Source: Bacteroidales bacterium (GTDB lineage: Bacteria > Bacteroidota > Bacteroidia > Bacteroidales > UBA10428). Taken from it: a stretch of 64,000 nt of DNA. This document shows, piece by piece, positions 35,792-44,585 of this stretch. How positions within the stretch are numbered: the stretch's first letter is position 1; every line of letters starts with the position of its first letter. The notes beneath the pieces were generated by a model. That model had not been told where the DNA came from and did not search any database. It was given only the letters and a program-made list of their open reading frames with translations. Position numbers and translations under genes: made by a program. The stretch lies in NCBI GenBank assembly GCA_035299085.1, contig DATGXG010000045.1, positions 124,001-188,000 of the forward strand, in the 5' to 3' direction.

Positions 35792-37126
35792 ATGACAGTC
35801 ATGCTTCAGCAATTCCTGCAATACCTTGATTCGATATGCAAGGGACATAACAGCGGAAGATTCTTGCTCACCGTAAGTGGTGGCATCGATTCCGCTGTTA
35901 TGTCCCATCTTTTTCATTCCGCCGGATTGCCGTTCGCCATAGCCCATTGTAATTTCGCCCTTCGTGGCGCTGAATCCGATGGTGACGAAAAATTTGTCCG
36001 GGAGTTGGCAGTGCAGTATAACGTACCTTTTTATTCACGCCGGTTTCAAACATCCGAATATGCCACTGATAAAGGAATTTCAATCCAGATGGCAGCCCGC
36101 GACCTCCGGTATGAGTGGTTCACAACCCTTTCAGGTGAATACAACTACGATTATATAGCTACTGGTCATAATAAAAATGATGTGGTTGAAACCATGCTGC
36201 TCAATTTATCCAGAGGAACCGGTTTAAGGGGATTGATGGGCATAAAACCGGTTAATGGCCTTATCATTAGACCTCTGTTATTTGCAACAAGGGCTGACAT
36301 TGAAAAATACGCCGGTGAACATAATCTTCGATGGCGCGATGATTCATCCAATGAACAAACCAAGTATCACAGGAACAAAATACGGCATCTGATTATTCCT
36401 GCTTTTGAATCGATTAATCCCGCGTTTCTCCAGAATGCCCTGGATACAATAGATCGTGTGCAGCAGACAGGCGTTATACTTGATCATTTTATTGCGCAGG
36501 CTAAAGAAAAGTTGTGGAATGAAAAGGATGACAGGATACTGATTGATATAGAAGGATTAAAACAATTACCAGCTTATGAACTGATCCTGTTTGAATTTCT
36601 TAAGCCATTCGGAATTACTCATCTGAACCAGGATGCATTGATCAGGACGCTTGATTGTTCCGCTTCGGGAAAGCAATTTCATACCGGTTCACATATTCTC
36701 ACCCGTGACAGGGATTATCTGATTGTCACAAAGAATAAGAATCATCAAAACGCTGAAGTGATGATTCATGAAAACACATCTGAAATCCGTTTTCCTCTAT
36801 CTATTAAACTCACAAGGATAAAAAAAACGGACGATTTTACGATACCGGTAAGTCCAAAAACTGCTGCGTTGGATGCTGACCTGATCCGATTTCCAATACT
36901 AGTTAGAAAATGGACCCATGGCGACCGTTTTTATCCTCTTGGTTCAAACGGTTCTAAAAAACTGAGTGACTTTCTGATCAACATTAAGCTTCCGCTTCCC
37001 GACAAAGATAACGTGTGGGTAATTGAATCAGAAGGAAAAATAGCATGGATAGTGAACCTAAGAATTGATGACAGGTTTAAGATAACTGAACAAACGCAAA
37101 ATATTCTTATAATTGAATTGCAGTAA
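35792..37126 (+). CDS. tilS: tRNA(Ile)-lysidine synthase
   Basis: A 444-residue cytoplasmic enzyme that converts the wobble C34 of tRNA-Ile2 to lysidine with ATP and lysine, so that the anticodon reads AUA. The PP-loop motif is SGGIDSAVMSHLF (near residue 31), IAHCNFALRGAESDGDE follows, and the TilS-specific GHNKNDVVETMLLNLSRGTGLRGL and RDDSSN are present. The C-terminal domain has RKWTHGDRFYPLG and KKLSDFLINIKLP. Length is normal. The ATG at 35792 or the in-frame one at 35801 may be used. An upstream TAACTTCG is close to the -7 consensus. It precedes the HEAT-like gene by 9 bp. Confidence 0.95.
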   Translation: MTVMLQQFLQYLDSICKGHNSGRFLLTVSGGIDSAVMSHLFHSAGLPFAIAHCNFALRGAESDGDEKFVRELAVQYNVPFYSRRFQTSEYATDKGISIQMAARDLRYEWFTTLSGEYNYDYIATGHNKNDVVETMLLNLSRGTGLRGLMGIKPVNGLIIRPLLFATRADIEKYAGEHNLRWRDDSSNEQTKYHRNKIRHLIIPAFESINPAFLQNALDTIDRVQQTGVILDHFIAQAKEKLWNEKDDRILIDIEGLKQLPAYELILFEFLKPFGITHLNQDALIRTLDCSASGKQFHTGSHILTRDRDYLIVTKNKNHQNAEVMIHENTSEIRFPLSIKLTRIKKTDDFTIPVSPKTAALDADLIRFPILVRKWTHGDRFYPLGSNGSKKLSDFLINIKLPLPDKDNVWVIESEGKIAWIVNLRIDDRFKITEQTQNILIIELQ

Positions 37127-37135
37127 TTCTTCTTT

Positions 37136-37651
37136 ATGGAAAAATTGAACAGTATAGAAAAAAGCTGGGTGGCATCTTTTGAAAGTTCGAATGCAAAACG
37201 AATGATGCAGGCCATCATGGAAGTTCGCAATTCGGGTTCAATCAATATTCTTCCTGTGCTTTTTGAGCAGCTGCACAGGAACGATTTCCCCGTAATAAGC
37301 AATGAGATTATTAAAATGATCAGTGAGATTAAGTCGCAAAATGCTGTTCCGGTCATAGCCAAATCCCTTCAAAACAAGGATTATGGTGACAACCAGAAGG
37401 ACATCATTGCTGCGTGCTGGCAGTCGGGACTCGATTTCAGTAAATTCCTGGATGTTTTCACAGGCCTTTTTATCAGCGGAAATTACGAAACCGCTCTTGA
37501 AGCCTTTACAGTTATTGAAGAGTCATTGCCCAATGCCGGGGATGAAGAAATACACCAATGCATTCATATTCTCAAAGACTCGGAGAATATAATAGCCGAA
37601 GAAAAAATGCCACTGTTCAGGGAGCTTCGTAAGGTTGTTGAAAGTTACTGA
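37136..37651 (+). CDS. HEAT-repeat-like hypothetical protein
   Basis: A 171-residue helical protein, 9 bp after tilS, so probably co-transcribed. It consists of about six amphipathic helix pairs (IEKSWVASFESSNAKRMMQAI, NILPVLFEQLHRNDFPVIS, NAVPVIAKSLQNKDYGDNQKD), as in HEAT/ARM scaffolds. There is no signal peptide. It occurs next to tilS in Bacteroidota in my recollection, but no function is known. Its 3' end overlaps the convergent dehydrogenase-like gene by seven bases. Confidence 0.6.
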   Translation: MEKLNSIEKSWVASFESSNAKRMMQAIMEVRNSGSINILPVLFEQLHRNDFPVISNEIIKMISEIKSQNAVPVIAKSLQNKDYGDNQKDIIAACWQSGLDFSKFLDVFTGLFISGNYETALEAFTVIEESLPNAGDEEIHQCIHILKDSENIIAEEKMPLFRELRKVVESY

Positions 37652-38622
37652 TGTTCCGAAAAGTACTTCATGAACTGTGATCTCTCATAAAGTGCAGGAT
37701 TGCCGTTATTTTTATAATTGAGTTTTCCACGGAACTGTTCAATGGATGAAAATCCTTTTGAATCCATCCAGGAGCTTATTTCACTGTTTATTTGCTTAAT
37801 GTATTCGGCACCTTTCTCATAAATTACCGAACAAACCTGCACTGCCTTTGCCCCTGCCAGAATTTGCTTTATTGCCGCTTCACCGTCATGCACGCCACCT
37901 GATGCTGCAATGTGGATTTTTTCCACTTTATCTGAAATGATGCCGATCCACCTGAGGGATTGTCTTATATCTGCCGGTTTGCTAAATACCGCGGAAGAAG
38001 TGATTTCCAACTTATTCACATCGATATCCGGCTCATAGAAACGATTGAACAGAACCACACCGCTTGCTCCCCTTACGTATAAATTATTGACGGTATGAAC
38101 CAGGTTGGTGAAATGACTGCTCATTTTCACAGCAATGGGAAATTTGGTTATCGACCTTACCTTAATAAGGATGTCGTTGTATAAATTTTCAATACTCTCT
38201 GACGATTGGCCTGAATCTGAAGCCAGAAAGAATACGTTCAGTTCAAGAGCATCAGCACCTGCACTTTCAATATTCCTGGCATAGGAAACCCAGTCACGCA
38301 AACTCATGCAATTAATACTTGCAATTACAGGGATACTTACAGTCTTTTTAGCTTTTTCGATCAGTTTCAGATATTCTTCCACAGAATTGGCTTTTGAATA
38401 TCCTGTAATATAATCGTGAGCTTCGGGTGACAGTCCGTCCTCAACCAGTCTTCCTGAATCATAGTTTATCTGTTCCTCAAAAAGAGATTTAAGAACTACT
38501 GCACCTGCGCCATATTGTTCATACTTCAAAATTTTCTCCGGAGAATTGGTCAGACCGGAGCTACTAATGATCAAAGGGCTTTTAAGGCCCATACCAAGAT
38601 AATTTGTGGTGATATCCGCCAT
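37645..38622 (-). CDS. Dihydroorotate dehydrogenase-like FMN-binding protein
   Basis: A 325-residue cytoplasmic TIM-barrel protein. MADITTNYLGMGLKSPLIISSSGLTNS is the standard opening of the DHOdehase-like family. SIPVIASINCMS, GADALELNVFFLASD, FPIAVKMSSHFTN, GASGVVLFNRF, IHIAASGGVHDGEAAIKQILAGAKAVQVCS are the FMN-binding blocks. True PyrD enzymes use Cys or Ser near the NxxSPN motif; this group is usually annotated as dihydroorotate dehydrogenase-like of unproven substrate. It lies three bases from the yggS stop in the same operon. Confidence 0.82.
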   Translation of the reverse strand: MADITTNYLGMGLKSPLIISSSGLTNSPEKILKYEQYGAGAVVLKSLFEEQINYDSGRLVEDGLSPEAHDYITGYSKANSVEEYLKLIEKAKKTVSIPVIASINCMSLRDWVSYARNIESAGADALELNVFFLASDSGQSSESIENLYNDILIKVRSITKFPIAVKMSSHFTNLVHTVNNLYVRGASGVVLFNRFYEPDIDVNKLEITSSAVFSKPADIRQSLRWIGIISDKVEKIHIAASGGVHDGEAAIKQILAGAKAVQVCSVIYEKGAEYIKQINSEISSWMDSKGFSSIEQFRGKLNYKNNGNPALYERSQFMKYFSEHQ

Positions 38623-38625
38623 GAT

Positions 38626-39300
38626 TTAAAGATTATAGTTTCTTTCCCCGAATATTGAGGTTCCGATCCTGACCATTGTTGACCCGGCATCAATTGCCAG
38701 TTTATAGTCGCCCGACATACCCATTGACAGCTCGGAAAACATGGTATTTGTAGTGAACCACTTTTCACGAATAACCTTAAAAAAGGATGCCAATTGATCG
38801 AATTCCTGTCTGACCTGTATTTCATCATCCGTAAAAGTGGCCATGCCCATCAGGCCCCTGATGCGAATATGCGATGCTTTTTTATATTCATCAGAATTCA
38901 GCAGTGAAGAAGCCTCATCAAAACTCAATCCGAATTTCGATTCCTCGCTTGCTATGTGAATCTGTAAAAGACAGTCGACAATACGGTTTATTTTAGCGGC
39001 TTCCCTGTTGATATCAACCAGCAGTTTAAGGCTGTCGACCGAATGGATAAGATGAATCCGGGAAATGATATATTTGATCTTGTTACTTTGGAGATGTCCG
39101 ATCATATGCCATTCCACATCATCAGGCATAAGAGGTTGCTTTTGAATGATTTCCTGTACTTTATTTTCACCAAAGGCACGCTGACCTGCATTATAAGCAG
39201 TGAGCAGATCAGTAACAGGTCTTGTTTTAGACACTGCGATGATCTCAACGTTCTGAGGAATGGCTTTCCTGAGGGAGGTTATGTTCTCTGCTATACCCAT
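38626..39300 (-). CDS. yggS: YggS family pyridoxal phosphate homeostasis protein
   Basis: A 224-residue cytoplasmic protein. It has the PLP-binding Lys in VSKTRP (near residue 26), FGENKVQEI, WHMIGHLQSNK, HSVDSLKLLVDINREA, SMGMSGDYKLAIDAGSTMVRIGTSIFG, all conserved in YggS/PLPBP. The family binds PLP and tunes vitamin B6 and amino-acid homeostasis. It is the first gene of a two-gene operon, starting at 39300, upstream of the FMN protein. The 160 bp between it and the sugar transporter gene hold two strong inverted repeats. Confidence 0.93.
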   Translation of the reverse strand: MGIAENITSLRKAIPQNVEIIAVSKTRPVTDLLTAYNAGQRAFGENKVQEIIQKQPLMPDDVEWHMIGHLQSNKIKYIISRIHLIHSVDSLKLLVDINREAAKINRIVDCLLQIHIASEESKFGLSFDEASSLLNSDEYKKASHIRIRGLMGMATFTDDEIQVRQEFDQLASFFKVIREKWFTTNTMFSELSMGMSGDYKLAIDAGSTMVRIGTSIFGERNYNL

Positions 39301-39351
39301 TTCATAGTGTGTATAACAAATTTAATTAAAAAAGGGGTCTGTACAAAAAGA

Positions 39352-39383
39352 GAATACTGAATACGTTGAGGTATTCAGTATTC
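39352..39383. repeat. 13-bp perfect inverted repeat with 6-base loop
   Basis: GAATACTGAATAC, a GTTGAG loop, then GTATTCAGTATTC. It lies between yggS and the xylose transporter, and could form a cruciform or RNA hairpin; a tail of GTATT/GGTATT variants continues to about 39405. Confidence 0.85.
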
Positions 39384-39410
39384 GGTATTTGGTATTCGGC
39401 GTTCGGTTTC

Positions 39411-39438
39411 GTAGAGACGCACGGCCGTGCGTCTCTAC
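39411..39438. repeat. 28-bp perfect palindrome
   Basis: Left arm GTAGAGACGCACGG is followed directly by its complement CCGTGCGTCTCTAC. It lies 24 bp downstream of the transporter stop, so it can also act as a hairpin for the minus-strand xylose operon, though no T-run is present. Similar GTAGAGAC palindromes are scattered in many bacterial genomes. Confidence 0.9.
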
Positions 39439-39461
39439 TACAGGCCCACGTCTTTAAAGAT

Positions 39462-40841
39462 CTATTTCTTCCAAAGCTTTTCCATCTCCTCAAGCGTTTT
39501 GCCTTTGGTTTCAGGAACCATTTTCCAGACGAATATGAATGAAAGAATGCTCATAGCACCATAAAACCAATAGGTTCCTGCGCTGCTTAATTCCATCATG
39601 GCAGGGTAAGTGGATGAAATAAGATAGTTGGCCGCCCATTGTGCCGCTACGGCAATAGCAACAGCGCGTCCCCTGATCTTATTCGGGAATATCTCGGATA
39701 TCAGTACCCAGCATATCGGTCCCCACGACATCATGAATGAAGCAGTATAGATAATAATGAAAATAAGTGTACCTATACCGATTACATTAAAAAATGCAAG
39801 GGCGCCGATGGCGAACATACCAATGGCCATGCCTATGGATCCAACCATCAGCAATGGTTTCCGGCCCCATTTGTCGACTGTAATTATAGCAAGAACTGTA
39901 AATATTACATTTACCAATCCCATAACCACAGTCTGCATCATAGAGGTATCTTTTCCTGATCCCATGCTTTCAAAAATTCTGGGAGCATAATACAGGGCCA
40001 CATTAATTCCAACAAACTGCTGGAACACCGAGAGCAGGATTCCTATGATAATTACAATCTTACCATAAGAGAACAGCTTTCCTGAAGATTTTTCAACTGT
40101 ATCTTTGATCTCCCTGAAAATGTCCTTTGCCCTTTCGGCGCCGTTAATTTTTGTGAGAACATCAAGCGCTTTCCCGTCATGACCTAAAAGTGCCATAAAA
40201 CGTGGACTTTCGGGCACAAAAAGAAGCAAGATACCGAATAATCCTGCAGGAACGGCGTTGGAGAAGAACATCCATCTCCAGCCAATGCTGTCAATCCATT
40301 CGATGGTTTTACCATGGGCAATACCCCAGTTCACAAAATACACAACCAGCATTCCGAATATGATGGCAAACTGGTTCCACGATACAAGTCTTCCCCTTAT
40401 ATCCGCAGGTGCAATTTCTCCAATATACATGGGTACAACCGCTGATGCAAGTCCAACCCCTATCCCACCGATGATACGATAAAAGTTGAACATAAAGAGG
40501 ACTCCGAGAGTTGGTACACCTTTGGTGAAAAACAGGAATTCAGGGTATCCTGAACCCAAAGCAGATATAAAGAACAAAGCTGATGAAAGCAGCATGGTTC
40601 TCTTTCTGCCCAATCGTGAAGAAAGCACTCCGGAGAAAATTCCACCAATGATGCAACCGATCAGTGCGCTTGAAATTGTAGCCCCATGAATCCATGAGTT
40701 CAATCCAAGGCTCGTGATCAGGTAGGTCTGCAGGGACTTTTCAGCCCCGGATATAACTGCAGTGTCATACCCGAACAGCAGACCTCCCAGGGTTGCAACC
40801 AGTGTCAGGCTATAAATGTAAACTACGTTGCGACCTTTCAT
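39462..40841 (-). CDS. xylE: Sugar/H+ symporter (MFS sugar porter, xylose-type)
   Basis: A 459-residue, 12-helix inner-membrane transporter. The sugar-porter motifs are present: LVATLGGLLFGYDTAVISG, SRLGRKRTMLLSS, RIIGGIGVGLASAVVPMYIGEIAPADIRG, PESPRFMAL, DKWGRKPLL and PETKGKTLEEME. It is the last gene of the xylose operon, 10 bp after xylA, so xylose is the likely substrate. XylE-type transport uses the proton gradient. The symbol is given from operon context; the sequence itself only shows the porter family. Confidence 0.85.
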   Translation of the reverse strand: MKGRNVVYIYSLTLVATLGGLLFGYDTAVISGAEKSLQTYLITSLGLNSWIHGATISSALIGCIIGGIFSGVLSSRLGRKRTMLLSSALFFISALGSGYPEFLFFTKGVPTLGVLFMFNFYRIIGGIGVGLASAVVPMYIGEIAPADIRGRLVSWNQFAIIFGMLVVYFVNWGIAHGKTIEWIDSIGWRWMFFSNAVPAGLFGILLLFVPESPRFMALLGHDGKALDVLTKINGAERAKDIFREIKDTVEKSSGKLFSYGKIVIIIGILLSVFQQFVGINVALYYAPRIFESMGSGKDTSMMQTVVMGLVNVIFTVLAIITVDKWGRKPLLMVGSIGMAIGMFAIGALAFFNVIGIGTLIFIIIYTASFMMSWGPICWVLISEIFPNKIRGRAVAIAVAAQWAANYLISSTYPAMMELSSAGTYWFYGAMSILSFIFVWKMVPETKGKTLEEMEKLWKK

Positions 40842-40851
40842 GTTTTGAGAA

Positions 40852-42180
40852 TCAAATGTACATGTTTATCAATGCCTCATAAAGCTCCTGTTTACCGCTG
40901 ATCAGCTTAGGTTCGCCATTTTTCTGAGCGAGGGCAGCAAGATCTTCGAGGGTAAATTTGCCTTCTTCAAAAGCTTTTCCATTGCCTTTGTCGAATGAAG
41001 CATAACGGTCTTTGCGCATTTTGAGGTACGGTGATTTCTCCATGATATTATTTGCAATTGTAAGAGCCCTTGCAAATGCGTCCATGGCAGAAATATGAGC
41101 GATGAAAAGATCCTCGAGATCCGTTGAATTTCTGCGGATTTTTGCGTCAAAGTTTGTTCCGCCGCCCTGTAAGCCACCTGCCTCAAGAATTACAAGCATA
41201 GCCTCAGTCAGTTCATAAAGGTCAATGGGGAACTGGTCTGTATCCCATCCGTTGAAAGCATCACCGCGGTTTGCATCAATACTGCCCAGCATTCCGGCAT
41301 CAGCAGCTACCTGCAGATCGTGCTGGAAGCTATGGCCTGCAAGTGTTGCATGGTTAACCTCGATATTCAGTTTGAAATCCTTGTCAAGTCCGTAATTGCG
41401 GAGGAATCCAACAACGGTTGCAGCATCAAAATCGTACTGGTGTTTTGTGGGCTCCATGGGTTTGGGTTCAATAAAGAACCAGCCTTTGAAACCATTCTTG
41501 CGGGCATAATCCTTAGCCGTATGGAGGAATTTTGCCAGGTGTTCCTGCTCGCGTTTCATATTGGTATTCAGGAGACTCATATAGCCTTCACGACCGCCCC
41601 AGAAAACGTAATTCTCGCCGCCAAGAGCTATAGTAGCATCAAGAGCATTTTTTACCTGGAAAGCTGCACAGGTCAGAACATTGAAGTCGGGATTGGTAGC
41701 AGCACCGTTCATGTATCGCGGATTTCCGAAAACATTGGCAGTTCCCCACAACAATTTAACTCCTGATTCCTTTTGTTTTTTACCTGCATAGTCAACCATA
41801 GTTTTCAGCCTCTTTTCATAATCTTTGAAAAGATTACCTTCGTCAACCAGGTCTATATCATGGAAACAGTAATACGGAATTCCCATTTTTGTGATGAATT
41901 CGAAAGCGGCGTCCATTTTATCCTTGGCATTCTGTATAGGATCGGTGCTTTCGTTCCAGGGCATTGGCCTTGTTTCAGGACCGAACGGATCTCTGCCGCC
42001 ACCACAGAATGAGTGCCAATAAGCCACTGCAAATTTGAAATGGTCTTTCATTGTTTTCTTGCCAACCTTGCGGTTCTCATCATAACAGCGAAAAGCAAGG
42101 GGATTTTTTGATTCCCAGCCTTCGAAATTTATTTTTCCAATACCCGGAAAAAACTCTTTTTTGCCGATTGTTACTTTCAT
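40852..42180 (-). CDS. xylA: Xylose isomerase
   Basis: A 442-residue cytoplasmic TIM-barrel enzyme that converts D-xylose to D-xylulose with divalent metals. The class II (long) form is recognised by [47 protein letters not shown] (catalytic His), [35 protein letters not shown] (metal-binding Glu/Lys) and [18 protein letters not shown]. Metal ligands near [17 protein letters not shown] complete the active site. It lies between xylB and the transporter, 33 bp after xylB. Confidence 0.97.
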   Translation of the reverse strand: MKVTIGKKEFFPGIGKINFEGWESKNPLAFRCYDENRKVGKKTMKDHFKFAVAYWHSFCGGGRDPFGPETRPMPWNESTDPIQNAKDKMDAAFEFITKMGIPYYCFHDIDLVDEGNLFKDYEKRLKTMVDYAGKKQKESGVKLLWGTANVFGNPRYMNGAATNPDFNVLTCAAFQVKNALDATIALGGENYVFWGGREGYMSLLNTNMKREQEHLAKFLHTAKDYARKNGFKGWFFIEPKPMEPTKHQYDFDAATVVGFLRNYGLDKDFKLNIEVNHATLAGHSFQHDLQVAADAGMLGSIDANRGDAFNGWDTDQFPIDLYELTEAMLVILEAGGLQGGGTNFDAKIRRNSTDLEDLFIAHISAMDAFARALTIANNIMEKSPYLKMRKDRYASFDKGNGKAFEEGKFTLEDLAALAQKNGEPKLISGKQELYEALINMYI

Positions 42181-42213
42181 ATGAATTGTTTGTTAGGTAA
42201 TTTTTATTGGTTG

Positions 42214-43704
42214 TTACTTATTTTCTGGTAAAAATTTATTCAGCATGTCGATCCACTTTTTATAAGCTTCCCTGTATTGCTCAGTTTTTGAAGAATCGGG
42301 ATTTACAACTGCGATTTTCCTGAGTCCCGAAAAAGCTTCTTTTGCGCTTTTGTAATATCCTGAACCGACTCCCGCTCCTTTCGCTGCACCCTGTGAGCCA
42401 TCGGTATTATACAGTTCAATGACTGCACCGGATATGCCGGCAAGGGTTTCACGGAAAATGGGACTGAGGAACATATTGGCATGTCCCGCCCGGATAACCG
42501 AAGGTTTAATGCCTGTTTGCTTCATGATTTCCATACCATAATGAAAGGCAAACACAATTCCTTCCTGGGCGGCACGGGCAACTGTATTTCTGCTATGCCT
42601 GTTGAAATCGATATGACCCAGGTAACAGCCGGGATCAAGGTTTCCAAGCATCCGCTCGGCACCGTTTCCGAAAGGAAGAATAGACAGGTCATCCGAACCT
42701 ACAGGTACTCCGGAAGCTGCGGCGTTCATTTCATCATAGCCTGCAAATCCTGAATTTTTCTTTACCCATGAATTCAGTATACCGGTGCCATTAATACATA
42801 GCAGCACACCAAGCCTTGTCTGATCATTAGTATAATTCACATGGGCAAATGTATTTACACGGGATTGCGGATCATAACGCACCACATCCGACACGCCGTA
42901 AACTACGCCTGAAGTTCCGGCTGTTGCAGCAATTTCACCCGGCTCAAGCACATTGAGTGAGAAAGCATTGTTTGGCTGGTCACCGGCGCGGTAGGCAACC
43001 GGAATACCTTCAGCAAGGCCGAGTTCATCAGCAGCCCACCGGTTTGTTGTTCCCTGAACAGAAAAGACCGGCTTAATTTCCGGAAGCACGTCATGTGAAA
43101 AGCCATAATAATCCATGAGAAAACCGGCAGGCGTCTTTTTACTGAAATCCCAAAACATACCTTCGGACAAACCGGTTACCGTAGTGCAGATTTCGCCTGT
43201 AAGCTTCATCGCGATATAATCGCCAGGAAGCATGATTTTATGTATATTTTTAAAGATGGCAGGTTCATTCTGCTTTACCCACATCAGTTTAGAAGCTGTG
43301 AAATTACCGGGAGAATTGAGCAGATGACTGAGGCATTTTTCTTCAGTATTATCTTTGAATGCCTTGCTGCCTATTTCAACAGCACGGCTGTCGCACCAGA
43401 TTATTGAAGGCCGGAGCACCTTATTGTATTTGTCAACACAAACAAGCCCGTGCATCTGGTAAGAGATACCGATGGCTTTGATATCAGAAGGTTTTATACC
43501 GGAAGTCCGCAGTACTTCACGGGTTGCCAGTTTCAGGTTATCCCACCACATGGCAGGATCCTGTTCAGCCCAACCGGCTTTCACCGCTATAATAGGCATT
43601 TCCTGTTTCGGATAGAAGACTCCTGCAATGCATTCGCCTGTATTGATTTCAACAAGGCTGGCCTTTACGGATGAACTTCCAATGTCGTAACCTAATAAAT
43701 ACAT
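42214..43704 (-). CDS. xylB: Xylulokinase (FGGY carbohydrate kinase)
   Basis: A 496-residue cytoplasmic kinase of the ASKHA fold that phosphorylates D-xylulose for the pentose phosphate pathway. LLGYDIGSSSVKASLVE is the first phosphate loop, GISYQMHGLVCVD follows, and the C-terminal half has VIRAGHANMFLSPIFRETLAGISGAVIELYNTDGSQGAAKGAGVG. FGGY domains 1 and 2 are complete. It is the second gene of the operon, 25 bp after the regulator, and precedes xylA by 33 bp. Confidence 0.95.
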   Translation of the reverse strand: MYLLGYDIGSSSVKASLVEINTGECIAGVFYPKQEMPIIAVKAGWAEQDPAMWWDNLKLATREVLRTSGIKPSDIKAIGISYQMHGLVCVDKYNKVLRPSIIWCDSRAVEIGSKAFKDNTEEKCLSHLLNSPGNFTASKLMWVKQNEPAIFKNIHKIMLPGDYIAMKLTGEICTTVTGLSEGMFWDFSKKTPAGFLMDYYGFSHDVLPEIKPVFSVQGTTNRWAADELGLAEGIPVAYRAGDQPNNAFSLNVLEPGEIAATAGTSGVVYGVSDVVRYDPQSRVNTFAHVNYTNDQTRLGVLLCINGTGILNSWVKKNSGFAGYDEMNAAASGVPVGSDDLSILPFGNGAERMLGNLDPGCYLGHIDFNRHSRNTVARAAQEGIVFAFHYGMEIMKQTGIKPSVIRAGHANMFLSPIFRETLAGISGAVIELYNTDGSQGAAKGAGVGSGYYKSAKEAFSGLRKIAVVNPDSSKTEQYREAYKKWIDMLNKFLPENK

Positions 43705-43729
43705 AGTTTAAATTATAATGAGTAAATAA

Positions 43730-44464
43730 TTACAGGTTAAAGCCGCTGATCACTTTGCGGTGTTTTTCATACAGCCTTTTATCGAATTTGTATAACTGTG
43801 CCGGTTTGTGATTCACTTCCTTTTCTTTTTCAGACAATGGTGTAAGGAATTCAAGGGGTTTTATTTTCTTTCTGAAATTCCTGTTATCTAATCGTTCACC
43901 CAAAATAGCCTCGTAGAGGTTCTGCATTTGCCTTATTGTGAATTTTTTTGGGAGAAGCTCAAAACACACGGGCTCTGTACGGATCTCTTTTCTTAGCGCT
44001 TCAAGCGCTTTATGCACTATAAGATTATGGTCGAAGATTAATTCCGGCAACTCATTTACAGTATGCCATATCGTTCTGTCCGTTGTATTGCTTTCCGATA
44101 TTTTGATCAGTGAATAATAAGCCACCGTAACAACCCTTTCCACTAAAAGTCCGCTTGTTTTTCTAAGCCAGTTTAGATCTTCAGGCGGCGAAAGCCGGTT
44201 AGGGGAACTGAACACCCCGAATTGCTTCAGGAAAATATTGTTTAACCCGGTAAGTTCTTTGAGTGTCCTGGTGGCTGAAAGATCCAACTCCTCTATTTCA
44301 GATATCAGGTTGCCCGGTAATTTTAATTTGTGACCTCTTAAATGACTCTTGGGAACCTTTTCTCTTTCAATCAACAATACCTTAAGTTTCTGATCATTGA
44401 AACCAAATACAACGCAGTCAACGGATACATGAGGGTTAAGGCTGGTTTCTGTCTTTTTTTTCAT
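43730..44464 (-). CDS. Nudix-fold transcriptional regulator of the xylose operon (NrtR/AraR-like)
   Basis: A 244-residue cytoplasmic protein. Residues ~10-150 form a Nudix domain (VSVDCVVFGFNDQKLKVLLIER) in which the Nudix box reads like PGNLISEIEE...RTLKELTGL: the catalytic REUxEE acidic residues are largely replaced, so hydrolysis is unlikely. Residues ~165-240 form a winged helix (LPKKFTIRQMQNLYEAILG, RNFRKKI). In Bacteroidota, such Nudix-derived regulators control arabinose and xylose genes. It heads the operon xylB-xylA-transporter. A perfect dyad 40 bp upstream is the likely operator. Confidence 0.88.
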   Translation of the reverse strand: MKKKTETSLNPHVSVDCVVFGFNDQKLKVLLIEREKVPKSHLRGHKLKLPGNLISEIEELDLSATRTLKELTGLNNIFLKQFGVFSSPNRLSPPEDLNWLRKTSGLLVERVVTVAYYSLIKISESNTTDRTIWHTVNELPELIFDHNLIVHKALEALRKEIRTEPVCFELLPKKFTIRQMQNLYEAILGERLDNRNFRKKIKPLEFLTPLSEKEKEVNHKPAQLYKFDKRLYEKHRKVISGFNL

Positions 44465-44503
44465 GACACCAAATTAAAATAAAAGAATTGTATTTCCAAA
44501 AAA

Positions 44504-44526
44504 CTTAGCGTATATTTTACGCTAAG
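44504..44526. promoter_or_regulatory. Candidate operator of the Nudix xylose regulator
   Basis: CTTAGCGTA, five bases (TATTT), TACGCTAAG: a perfect 9-bp-arm dyad. It lies 40 bp before the regulator start and 60 bp before the divergent beta-CASP gene start, so binding could affect both. It is an inference from position and symmetry. Confidence 0.65.
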
Positions 44527-44556
44527 CTTTTTGTGAAAATTGAAAAAAAATATGAT

Positions 44557-44564
44557 TAAGTTTG
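44557..44564 (+). promoter_or_regulatory. Candidate -7 element of the beta-CASP gene
   Basis: TAAGTTTG fits TAnnTTTG, 22 bp before the ATG at 44586. The nearest upstream TTTTTG at 44528-44533 is 23 bp away, slightly long for a -33 box. Confidence 0.35.
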
Positions 44565-44585
44565 TGGGTAAAGAAATCAAACACT

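Noticed and set aside
39411..39438. The 28-bp palindrome as an attachment or transposon end
   Set aside because: There is no matching copy, duplication or transposase in the window, so a stand-alone repeat or hairpin is the simpler reading.
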